64,000 nucleotides of DNA from Arion vulgaris (Eukaryota > Mollusca > Gastropoda > Stylommatophora > Arionidae): contig CM036756.1 of assembly GCA_020796225.1 (NCBI GenBank), positions 52,494,363 to 52,558,362 of the forward strand, read 5' to 3'. Shown here in pieces: positions 34,036 to 43,734 of this stretch. Position numbers and translations under genes: made by a program. How positions within the stretch are numbered: position 1 is the first letter of the stretch; every line of letters begins with the position of its first letter. The notes under the pieces were generated by a model. The model ran no database searches and was not told where the DNA came from. It saw only the letters and a program-made list of their open reading frames with translations.

Positions 34036-34087
34036 CCAGAAAATATTCTATATGAGAACCAATCTGAACACTCAAAGCTGAAGATTG
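34036..34087 (+). CDS. CaMK exon: PENILY segment
   Basis: The acceptor is TTCTACAG and the donor GTAAGA. It encodes PENILYENQSEHSKLKI plus the first base of an alanine codon. It provides the metal-binding asparagine (PEN) directly after the HRDLK exon. It exits in phase 1, matching exon 7 (CT completing GCT). Confidence 0.93.
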
Positions 34088-34508
34088 GTAAGATCATTTT
34101 TAGTGCTTGTTATTTTGAGGTGTCAATCAAGTTATTTCATTACAGTCATTTAGTTGTGTTTCTCACTAAATTGTGACCCACAGTCTTGTGGCGAGGGGCT
34201 CGGGAGAGCTAAAGGCTAGGGGAGTAAGCCCTCCCCACTGCCTTGTGGGTCAGCACAGTAATGCAGAGGGCTAGAGGAGTAAACCTTGACCACAAATCCG
34301 GAGGAGAAACCTAAGGCAGTTGATGGTTAAGTGTGTATTCCTTGCCATCTTCCGGCATCTCCTACAAACCCTGCTTGATTCCAAACTTATAGACTTTGTC
34401 TTTCCTTTGGATGAAACAGTAGGGTAGAGAGGGTTTGTACAAAATGGGTAAGTACATTCTCCATATCAGCTGCCCAGGCTAGGCACAAAGAGAGACAACA
34501 CTTCACCT

Positions 34509-36060
34509 TTGCTTTCGGCTTGGGCACAACACAGAAAGCAACAGTTACATAGAAACAGGACAAATAAACCTCTTAGATTTATCACATGGAACGTAAGGAC
34601 CATGTGTCCTGGACTTGTCAACCTAGACCCGACGAAAACAAAAGACATCAGAAAAACAGCTGTCATAGACAGAGAACTTGAGAGACTGCAGGTAGACATA
34701 GTTGCACTACAGGAAACCAGGCTCCCAGATTATGGCTCAGTAAAAGAAAAGAATTACACATTCTTCTGGCAGGGCCAAAGTACAAATCAACCTAGACTGT
34801 ATGGAGTTGGCTTTGCTGTGCACAATAGACTGGTGAAAGCTGTCCATACACCAGTAGCTGCATCAGAGCGAGTAATATTACTACGACTCAATGTAAAAGG
34901 TGGACTCCTAAACATCATGTGTCTACGCGCCAACCCTAGCAGCGTCTGCAGAAGATAAAGTTTTATGATTCATTACAGAATGTCAAAAATACAACAGACT
35001 CCAGAATTCAAATATCTCGGAGTATATTCACAGCAGATGGAAAGATGGACAGAGAAATCGAGACTAGATGCCAGAAGGCAAATGCGGTGACATACCAACT
35101 GTCACCACTATTAAAACATCCAAGCATTAACATGGCAAATGACAACTGATAAACTGCATATTTATTCCAGCTCTCTGCTATCAGTGCCAAACATGGCCCT
35201 GACTAAGACACAAGAAAGAAAGATTACAACATGTGAAATGAGATGTCTACCAAACGATGTCAACGTTACAAGGCGAGATAGCGTGAGAAATGAGAATATC
35301 AGAAGCATCGTTGGTACTATACCATGCATACAGTACATCGAGAAGCAAAGAATCAAGTGGTTCGGCCATCTAATGAGAATGGAACCACATTTACTACCAT
35401 CACGTGCCTATAATAATAGACACTCAGGGCGCAGAGCACAAGGCAGGTCAAGAACACGATGGATGGATAGATAATATCTCAGAGTCCCTGCAAAAGCATG
35501 GACTGACAACGTCAAGCGCAACACACCTGGCACAAGATAGAAAACTAACTCTCCCACGATGAGTCACGGCAAATGTGGTTAAGATAAGATAAGACAGAAT
35601 GTCATTAACTCATTTCCAGTGGATGAGCAACTGTATATATTTGGTGACTTCAATGCACGCATAGGATCTGATCACCAGTCATGGCCAGTATGTCTGGGTC
35701 ATCATGGCATTGGAAATATCAACGATAATGGTCAAAGACTGCTTGAATTCTGCTCCCAAAACAACATGTGTTGACAATAACGTTTTTGCTGTCAGACACA
35801 GAGTATCGTGGTGCCACCCAAGATCAGATCACTGGCATCAGCTTGATTTTGGGAGAACACGCTCTGCCAAAATGGGGATGACAGAGAATAGGGAGACTTT
35901 CAGAAAGGCGTTTACTGCACTGTGTGAGAATGAAATGGGAGAATGTAGCGTAGACGAAAAGTGGAACATTCTAAAATCTAACATATATGACTGTGCCATT
36001 GATTCCATTGGCACCAAGAAATTCTCCAACAAAGACTAGGCCAAACAAAATGAAACAACA
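34509..36060 (+). pseudogene. LINE C endonuclease (split by LINE D)
   Basis: Frame 34509-34958 reads LRFITWNVRTMCPGLVNL, VDIVALQETRLPDYG and YGVGFAVHNRLVKAV. These are the N-terminal TWNVRT and QETRL blocks of the AP-like endonuclease. After the LINE D insertion it resumes near 35605 with FPVDEQLYIFGDFNARIGSD, GHHGIGNINDNGQRLLEFCS and DHWHQLDF-type sequence. That supplies the GDFNARIG block. The frame is broken in the second half. Confidence 0.82.
34986..35593 (+). mobile_element. LINE D 3' end inserted in LINE C
   Basis: Flanked by ACAGAATGTCA at 34975-34985 and 35594-35604. It reads FKYLGVYSQ-type sequence, then TTCEMRCLPNDVNVTRRDSV, IEKQRIKWFGHLMRMEPH and RAQGRSRTRWMDR. It ends in an AAGAT/AAGATA repeat. 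It is the same family as 5580-6150. Confidence 0.88.
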
Positions 36061-36205
36061 CTCAGCCCCCTACTTGAGAAAAAGAAAAGAGCCCTAATAA
36101 GTTACAAAAAGAAACCCTACAAAGTTCAAAGGACCGTCTTCAGCACACAAAATCAGTATTGCAACGAAAGTCAAGGAGGTGTGCAAATGAATATAGGTCA
36201 AATCT

Positions 36206-38010
36206 ATGTTCTGCGATACAAAATGCTACAGATATGGGCAACACCAAGGCAATGTACGAAAATATCAGAGTAGCTCTGGGACCAAACATAACAAAATTGC
36301 ACCACTAAGATCGGAAACAGGTGAGCCAATAACAGATATGACCAAACAGCTCGAAAGATGGGTGGAACACTATTCAAATCTTTACTCTGTGGAGAAACCA
36401 GTACACCCAGTCCTCGATCAGATCATACAGAAACATCATGAACTAACCGAGCTGGATACCGAACCCACAGAGTTGGAACTTTCTGAAGCAATCAATAAAC
36501 TTTCAAATTTCAAGACATCAGGACTAGACAACATTCCTGGAGAAATCCTCAAATATAATAGGGATGTCCTTCTGCCCCACCACTACACTCTTCTTATTCA
36601 GTGCTGGAGAGAGGGAGAATTTCCTCAGGACATGAGGGATGCAAAGATAGTGACACTATAAAAACAAAGAGGATAAGGGAGACTGTAACAACTACAGAGG
36701 CATTTACCTTTTAAGTGTCACATGCAAGGTTTTTGCACTAGTCCTTTCAAAACGACTACAGAAACTGGCGGAGCGTGTTCTCCCAGAGTCACAATCTGGA
36801 TTCAGAGCTGGATGGTCGACAACTGACATGATATTTACCCTTCGACAGCTACAAGAGAAGCGCAGAGAGCAGAGCAGAGAAAGCCTTTATGTATTGCTTT
36901 CATGGATCTGACTAAGGCGTTTGACACAGTCACCAGACCAAGTCTTTATAAAATACTGAAGCATATTGGCTGTCCCCCAAAGTTGCTCCTATTGATTGTC
37001 TCCTTCCATGAGGGCATGAAAGCCAGCATACAGTTCGATGGCAACACATCTGATAGTTTCGTGGGTTAAGAGTGGAGTCAAGCAGGGCTGTGTCCTTGCC
37101 CCCACTCTCTTTAACATCTTCATCGCAGTCTTTTTGAACCACGCCTTAGGGGACACTGAAGGTGATGTTTTCATCCGCACTAGATCTGATGGTTCACTAT
37201 TTAACTTGGCTCGCTTAAGAGCCAAGACAAAAACAACAAAAATACTTCTCAAGGACCTCCTTTTCGCTGATGATGCTGCCTTAGTCGCCCACAGTGAGAC
37301 TACACTGCAATGCCTAATCAATAATTTGTCAAAGGCATGCGACCTATTTTCTCTGACTATAAGTGTCTCCAAAACAGTTGTTTTATGTCAGGAGATAGCA
37401 CAACAAATATCACTTTAAATGGCAACCATCTAACACCAGTTAAAAAATTCTGCTATCTTTGGTCCATGGTCACTGTCAGCCTTTCAATGATGAAGAAATC
37501 AACGCTCGTGTAGGGAGTGCGGCAACTACATTTGGCAAACTATCAAAGCGAGCGTGGGACAACACAAAACTGACATTGCAGACAAAAATTCAAATATATC
37601 AAGCCTGTGTAATTAGTTCTTTACTATATGACTCAGAAACATGGACAGCCTACTCAAGACACGAGAGGAGATTTAACATCTTTCACCTTCGATGTCTCCG
37701 CAAGATTATGAATATCAGGTGGTACGACAAGATAACCAACTCTGAAGTACTGCAACGTGCAAACCTGCCTTCCATCATGGGCATGCTCAACAGTAGACGA
37801 CTAAGATGGTTGGGGCATGTGAGAAGAATGGAAACTTGTCGCATACCAAAACAAATGTTGTTCTGTGAATTTTCGGAGGAGAAGAGGCACCAGGACAGAC
37901 CACTGCTCAGATATAATAGGTCCCGGCACATGGGAAAAACTAGCTGATGACAGAGTTGTGTAGAAAACCAAATTGCGAAAGGGCGCAGAGTTATTTGAGA
38001 AGAGACTTAT
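36206..38010 (+). pseudogene. LINE C reverse transcriptase and C-terminus
   Basis: Frames in order: RWVEHYSNLYSVEKPVHP and SGLDNIPGEILKYNRDVLL, to 36661; then broken RLQKLAERVLPESQ and GFRAGWSTTDMIFTLRQLQE; then VKQGCVLAPTLFNIF and LLFADDAALVAHSE (37038-37418), with the catalytic FADD. The last frame (37459-37947) has CVISSLLYDSETWTAYSRHE and RRLRWLGHVRRMETCRIPKQ. The polymerase would prime on nicked genomic DNA. Four or more breaks are present. Nucleotide identity with 46416-47827 is very high. Confidence 0.87.
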
Positions 38011-38027
38011 GTATGAGCTGAACGAAA

Positions 38028-38457
38028 ATAGTGAAACACGTACAAACAAAGTACTATAGTTTTACAAAATACATAAACAGTGACGATAAACAGCAACGTT
38101 TCGACCAACAAGGCCTTTATCAAGCAAACGAACAAACAGGAGTGACAAATTAAAATGAAACACAAATGGACGACCAAATACCAACGTATCTAAGGAAAAT
38201 CTGGAATAAAAACGAATAACGAAATAAATGTAACACAAAAACACACATAAAAACTAGAAATAGAAAAGAAACAATGAAACATCTAGTAAATATATAACTT
38301 GAATACATGCAACATATACCCATATAGATTATAAAGCATGGAAAGAGAAAGTACTAAGAAGCATAAGAATGTAATACATGCAACATATACCCATAGAGAT
38401 TACAAAGCATGGGAAGAGAAAGTACTAAGAAGCATAAGAATGTAATACGTTGAGCCC
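38028..38457 (-). repeat. Penelope left terminal arm (inverted)
   Basis: It pairs in inverted orientation with 40979-41400. Inside the arm a block of about 68 bases (ACATGCAACATATACCCATA ... AAGAATGTAAT) is repeated in tandem at about 38313 and 38372. A hammerhead-like core (TTGATAA ... GAAAC read on the minus strand) lies at 38098-38123. Confidence 0.9.
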
Positions 38458-40945
38458 GCGTGGTCGCAAGGTACCATACAAAGAAATCAACCGATTCTCC
38501 AGAGCAAATCGACTACGATCATCAGAGGAACATGATCGGATGGCTGTGACCTGGACATCGCAAGCTCCTGAATGGCCAGTATCATTGAAATGGGTAGCTA
38601 CAGGGGTCACAGAGCATTGGCGTATATCGCGCAAGTGTTGGGCGAATCAGTCACTGAGTCTCCTGCCGGTTTCCCCAATATAGGCCTTGTTGCACCGCTT
38701 GCAGATAATGGCATAGATAATATTACGGGACTCGCACGTGAAACTGTCTTCAACAACGAACGTGGCTTTTGGAAAAGACACCGTGCGGGTCTGTATTACA
38801 TAAGCACAAGTGTTACAGCGCCGACGGCCACACTGGATGGTGCCAAAATGACTCTGGATGTTAGGCTTGAGGCGACTGTGAACTAGCATATCCTTAAGGC
38901 TTCTGTCCCGTCTGTACGCCACCAAAGGATAGTGTTGGAAGATTGAACGTGTATCAGGATCAGACTGAAGAATGGAGAGATGACGGAATAAGACTTTCTT
39001 CACAAGGGAACTATGAGGGTGGAAAGTTAAGACAAGTTTCACCCTGTCAGAATTGGAAGTTCTATGCTGGTTAGAGAGAGCCTCCTGGCGAGAAATTTGC
39101 TGAACGCGCGGCATAGCAGAAGCAAGCACCTTATCCGGGTATAAGCGCTTACGAAAGAAATCCAGCATCTCGTGAGCTCTATCGAGGAAATCGTCGTCCT
39201 CGCTACAGAGGCGACGAAGGCGCAGAGTTGAGAGAATGGTAAAGAATCACGACAAGCCTGGGAATGGGAAGAGGTATAAAGAAGAAAAATATGTGCATCA
39301 GTAGGCTTGTAGTATACTGATGTAGTGATGGTGGATAGGCTGATAGTGATAGTGATGTCAAGAAAGTTGACACAAGAGGTAGAGATGTGAGATGTAAACC
39401 GAATAGCCGGATTGAAGACATTAATGAAATTAATGAAGCGTGACAAATCGGCTTCAGGCATATCGGTAATGCCAATACAATCATCAATGTATTTATGATA
39501 CACAGACGGAAGAGGGCCATCATAGGAATTCCATACTAGGTGCTCAAGATGACCCATGAATAGACAAGCATAACTGGGTCCCATTTTAGTACCCATGGCG
39601 ACGCCACTGATCTGCTCAAAGAACTGGTCATTGAACTGAAAGGAGTTGAGAGTTAGAACTAGTTCTGCAAGACGAAGGAGAGCCGAGGTGGAGACAAGTG
39701 GGTTAGTTCTCCTGTCGAGAAAGAACTGAAGAGCTTGAAGTCCGTCGGAATGAGGTATGGAGGTGTACAATGAGCACACATCAAGGAGGAAGAGACGGTA
39801 AGTCCTGCCAGGCAACAACTCAATAGACGAAAAAACAGACAAGGTGTGGTTCGTATCTTTCAAGAATGAAGGTAGTGTGGTGACTATAGGATTGAAGATA
39901 CTATCAAGAAATTCGGAGATATGTTCCGTAGGACAAGAGCAAGCAGAAACGATGGGCCTACCCGGATTGTTCAGTTTATGAATTTTGGGGAGCATATAAA
40001 GGCGGGTTTTCCTAAACAGCTATCGATGACACAAAGTGATGATGCGCCGGTAGGAAGGTCGTTAGAGGCAATTAAGTTCTTAATTACTGTACGGACTTTA
40101 CTATTGTTAGATAGTGTGACATCAGAAGAACTAGTTTTATAGAATTGGGTGTCAAGTAATTGGTTGCGGCCTTCCTGAAGGTATAGTTCTTTGCTCCATA
40201 CCACTATTGCACCGCCTTTATCGGCGGGTTTGATAACAATGTCATCACGTCGACGGAGGTGTGATAGAGCACGAAACTCGGACGGAGACATGTTAGAATG
40301 CCCTAGGCGTTTGGGGTGGAACAGTCCAATATCGTGTAAAGTATTCTTGATGTAGAGATCAAGAGCGTTGGAGACACCAGGGTTGGGTGTCCAATCATGT
40401 TTGCGAGTAGAATATTTAGCGAACATACTCGTGTCATGACATTGGTCAGTGTGAACCTGGTTCCGAAAATGAAATTTCAGCCGTAAGCCACGGTGAAAAC
40501 GGTGCACATCTTGAAGAGTAGAGTAGTGGTCAATGGTGGGTCGGAGAGGAACAAACTTGAGACCCTTACTTAAAACACATCTCTCGCTGTCCGATAAGGG
40601 AAGGTCTGGAGGAATGCAAACCACCTGTGTGGGAGGAGAAGATCGTAGTGGACAATTGGAAGGAGTGGTAGAAGGTACAGGGCGAAGAAGGTTAAGTTTT
40701 TGTTGGTGATGGGTGCACATAAATTCATGTAGTTGTCTGTTAAGAACATGGATAATAAAACGAATAAGGGAGTAAAGGAGCATATTGTTAGAAGTGAGAA
40801 GTTGTAGACGCTGTAGAAGTAGGGACTGGGAGGAGTCCAAGTCAGTAAGAAGATGAGAATGGTTAGAAGCAATACAACGCATACGTTGTAGCGCACATTT
40901 GGTTTCTAGCTTCTGTAACATTCGCTGCTCCCTGGGGTATAACAA
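38425..40945 (-). pseudogene. Penelope-like RT plus GIY-YIG endonuclease polyprotein
   Basis: In order on the minus strand: frame 40945-39971 has a basic N-terminus and VIKPADKGGAIVVWSKELYL. Frame 39995-39039 has PKIHKLNNPGRPIVSACSC, LLDVCSLYTSIPHSDGLQAL, SGVAMGTKMGPSYACLFMG and YHKYIDDCIG, which are RT motifs with the catalytic YIDD. Frame 39168-38647 has CGRRRCNTC (cysteine block), then RNIIYAIICKRCNKAYIGET, the GIY-YIG core. After an in-frame stop, 38634-38425 ends the nuclease with FALENRLISLYGTL. About 840 codons in all, normal for the family. There are only two frame changes and one stop, so it is fairly young. The RT copies its RNA and the nuclease nicks the target. Confidence 0.92.
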
Positions 40946-40978
40946 GCCTGCCGAGGGGTGAAAGTTAGAAGCAAAGCC

Positions 40979-41439
40979 TCAACGTATTACATTCTTATGC
41001 TTCTTAGTACTTTCTCTTCCCATGCTTTGTAATCTCTATGGGTATATGTTGCATGTATTACATTCTTATGCTTCTTAGTACTTTCTCTTCCCATGCTTTA
41101 TAATCTATATGGGTATATGTTGCATGTATTCAAGTTATATATTTACTAGATGTTTCATTGTTTCTTTTCTATTTCTAGTTTTTATGTGTGTTTTTGTGTT
41201 ACATTTATTTCGTTATTCGTTTTTATTCCAGATTTTCCTTAGATACGTTGGTATTTGGTCGTCCATTTGTGTTTCATTTTAATTTGTCACTCCTGTTTGT
41301 TCGTTTGTTGATAAAGGCCTTGTTGGTCGAAACGTTGCTGTATTTTGTCATTGTTTTTGTAATTTGTAAAACTACAGTACTTTGTTTGTACGTGTTTCAC
41401 TATTTACCAAGTTTTACTGCAGTCTTCCCCTATTTCGAT
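40979..41439 (+). repeat. Penelope right terminal arm (inverted)
   Basis: Inverse of the left arm. The hammerhead-like core is on the + strand, with TTGATAA at 41308-41314 and GAAAC at 41329-41333, separated by a short GGCC/GGTC stem. About 35 extra bases beyond the left arm's length lie before the target duplication. Confidence 0.9.
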
Positions 41440-41540
41440 AGCTGAACGAAAGAGAGAAAAGCGAAAACTCAGAAGTTGTCACAGTAAAACACTTACGAAT
41501 TGACCGTCTGTAAAGACGAAAAAGGCCATATATAGTTGTG

Positions 41541-41900
41541 TTTCTCTCACAATCGGAGTAAATTTGCCCTTGAAAATCATTTTAAATCTGTGCATGGTCT
41601 CTTAAATTTAACACTACATTCTTTTCTTCTTGTTACCATAATTTTTGTCATTCTCTCTAATATTTTCTTATTCTCATTACTATTTCTAGTTTATCACATT
41701 CATTTAGTTTTTCGCTATTAGTCACATATTTTGATTGTTGTTGCTAGGGCATTTAGAAATCCCATCATAAATATTTTCACTGTGTCTATGATGTGCTCTA
41801 TGGCTTTCATTTTGTATTCTGTGTTGCCTTGTATCATTTGCTTGATAAAATCCTTTTGATGAAAATATTGCATTGTAAAACTACATGACTTTATGTTTTC
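41541..41900 (+). mobile_element. Second Penelope-like 3' end (decayed)
   Basis: It reads RSKFALENHFKSVHGLLN, matching the GIY-YIG C-terminal block FALENRLISLYG. Then comes TTGATAAAATCC and an ending GTAAAACTACA, as in the intact element's arm. It sits immediately beyond the 3' end of LINE C. Confidence 0.65.
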
Positions 41901-42219
41901 ATATTTTGCCTTAGATTACACACATTAGAAGTAAAAAAAAAAAGGAGCAAAGCATTCAGTTTGTTAGAAAAATATATTTCTAAACATAGTATGTCAAATA
42001 TCATTTGAGAGTGGTTAAAACAATTATTGGGGATCGAGAGAGAGAAAACAATTATTGACTGGTAATACTGAGGTTATTTCTGAGTTTTTGAATAGAGTTT
42101 AGAATGCTGACTGCACAACTGATAAAAACCATGATTGCTTCCTTATGTTAGCACATTGCATTTGACTTAGCTAAATATAGTACCTAATTTGTTGACTTGG
42201 AAAATAAAAATTTAGCAAG

Positions 42220-42440
42220 AAACTTATTCTTATCTGTTGAAAGCCATCTTGAAAGGAAAGGTAGAAGACAAGAGAGCAAGGGGAAAACAGAAATAAAATT
42301 TTGAGGAAAACATCAGAAGGACAGGCAAAAGTCTGGCAGTGTTTACCATCAGGGCAAAGGACAGAACTTGTTGAAGAGAAATTACAGCCAATCTTTGATA
42401 TGGAGATGGCACATGCTTGATTGATTGATAGTCTTATCTG
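42220..42440 (+). mobile_element. LINE E 3' end
   Basis: By eye it matches the inverse of 7190-7400 (GAAAGGTAGAAGACAAGAGA, TGGCAGTGTTTACCATCAGG, GATATGGAGATGGCA). It is a 5'-truncated copy. Confidence 0.65.
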
Positions 42441-42879
42441 CTAATACTAATAAAAAACAACTAAAACAGTCAATTGCTTCAAAATAAAGAAGTAAAAGAG
42501 GAATATCAGATTGAACTTAAGAACAGGATTTAGTCAATTGCTGTGGAATAAGAGCAGAACATTAAAGACAAATGGAACAAAATTAAGAAATACATGCTGA
42601 GAACACTATCAGTACTATGTTCCATTAGGTAGGCTGATTTGTAAAACTAATACTGTATATATTTTAGCGATAAGTTGCAATCATATGTTTCGTTAGGGGT
42701 TAGGGACGGAAAGTGGAAAGTGAAAATATAGGGAGACATATACACAAAACATGTTATACACATCTTATATACATACAATCACATTCACAAGCATGCATTT
42801 TTATGTATCTCTGAGAAGAAATGATCCAAGAGCCCCAAACAGCCATTAACAGGGGAGGCAAAGGGTTCCAGAAAGAAAG

Positions 42880-43045
42880 AATACCCTAGGGAAACCCTGA
42901 AACAAACTTTACTGAGAGAGGTGAGAAATATCAGACTTACTTCCATAGAAGAGTTTGAGTTAGTTGCCCAGGTTAGAGCAGTGAGGAGAAATTACTTGCA
43001 GACACTCTGTAACGTATAACGGTACGAGAGGAATATAATAATAAA
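42880..43045 (+). mobile_element. LINE B 3' end
   Basis: It contains ACAAACTTTACTGAGAGAGG and ends GTAACGTATAACGGTACGAG then an ATA-rich tail, as at 20770-20915 and inverse to 47830-47990. It lies about 70 bases upstream of the DFG exon. Confidence 0.75.
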
Positions 43046-43117
43046 TAATACACCAATAAACTTCCTGTTATATAAGTTAAACAAAATATTGAAAGATTAC
43101 TATATATCTTTTCTAAG

Positions 43118-43192
43118 CTGATTTTGGACTCTCAACAATCATCAGTGACAAGGTTGCATTGACGACTGTGTGTGGGACTCCAGGATATTGTG
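43118..43192 (+). CDS. CaMK exon: DFG and activation loop
   Basis: The acceptor is CTTTTCTAAG and the donor GTAAAA. CT completes alanine, then the exon encodes DFGLSTIISDKVALTTVCGT followed by PGYC. It carries the magnesium-binding DFG and the activation-loop threonine of TVCGTPGYC, which an upstream CaM kinase kinase phosphorylates in this family. It exits in phase 1. About 9 kb of insertions separate it from the preceding exon. Confidence 0.93.
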
Positions 43193-43336
43193 GTAAAACT
43201 GACTGAACTTATGTCATATTACCAATAATAATATCTACATAACATTAATTTTTCAATATATCTGTAAAAGCTTAATTTTACTTTCTATACGTACAGTGTA
43301 TGCAATTTACAAAAATATACGTTACATATACATGTA

Positions 43337-43337
<1 letters not shown>

Positions 43338-43375
<38 letters not shown>
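43338..43375. repeat. (AT)n microsatellite
   Basis: Uninterrupted TA/AT dinucleotides in intron 7. Confidence 0.95.
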
Positions 43376-43378
<3 letters not shown>

Positions 43379-43424
43379 ACATGTAAAAACAATGTAACTT
43401 ATAAAATGAGCTTTATCAGCGTAA

Positions 43425-43670
43425 AAATTGGTTTTGAAGCCGAAGGATTGACTTCATTGCAACAGGTTTTACCCCATACGGCTCGGTCCCTCTCTGCAGA
43501 AATGGCCTGCCACCTGCTGACAGTGTTGCACGAACTCCGTATCTCCGGCAACAATCCTAGGGTCCCCTGGGAAAAAATGCACTTGTGAACAGATCGGTGC
43601 AGTCTGGATTCGAACCTTCGACTTGCAAGACAAGGGCTTAAACACTTAGCCACAGAGAGCTCCAACAGTA
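43425..43670 (-). mobile_element. tRNA-derived SINE (second family)
   Basis: On the minus strand a tRNA-like head has an A-box (CTCTGTGGCTAAGTG) and a perfect B-box (GGTTCGAATCC near 43611). The body contains CCTAGGATTGTTGCCGGAGA and ends in GACTTCATTGCAAC-inverse. A + strand relative is at 58925-59145. It is too long and lacks tRNA stems, so it is not a tRNA gene. Confidence 0.8.
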
Positions 43671-43734
43671 TATTGTCATATACCAGTTTTAACTTAATGT
43701 AATATGCCAATGCCTTCTATATTTGGGAATATAT

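Larger units (their letters stand above)
38028..41439 (-). mobile_element. Penelope-like element with inverted terminal arms
   Basis: Flanked by the 12-bp duplication AGCTGAACGAAA (38016-38027 and 41440-41451) inside LINE C. Roughly 410-base arms (38028-38457 and about 40979-41400) are inverted copies of each other. Between them the minus strand encodes a reverse transcriptase and a GIY-YIG nuclease, the hallmark of Penelope-like elements. The arms hold a hammerhead-like core. Confidence 0.92.
34180..41540 (+). mobile_element. Large LINE (family C), interrupted twice
   Basis: After the 5' leader (34180-34508) come an endonuclease, a reverse transcriptase and a C-terminal region. A family D LINE end interrupts it at 34986-35593 and a Penelope-like element at 38028-41439. 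The 3' end (41452-41535) matches the end of the second copy at 47735-47825 (AAACTCAGAAGTTGTCACAG). It lies in the intron between the PEN exon and the DFG exon. Confidence 0.85.

Noticed and set aside
43590..43665. A functional tRNA gene on the minus strand
   Set aside because: A and B boxes are present, but the acceptor and anticodon stems do not pair properly and the sequence continues into a SINE body shared with 58925-59145.
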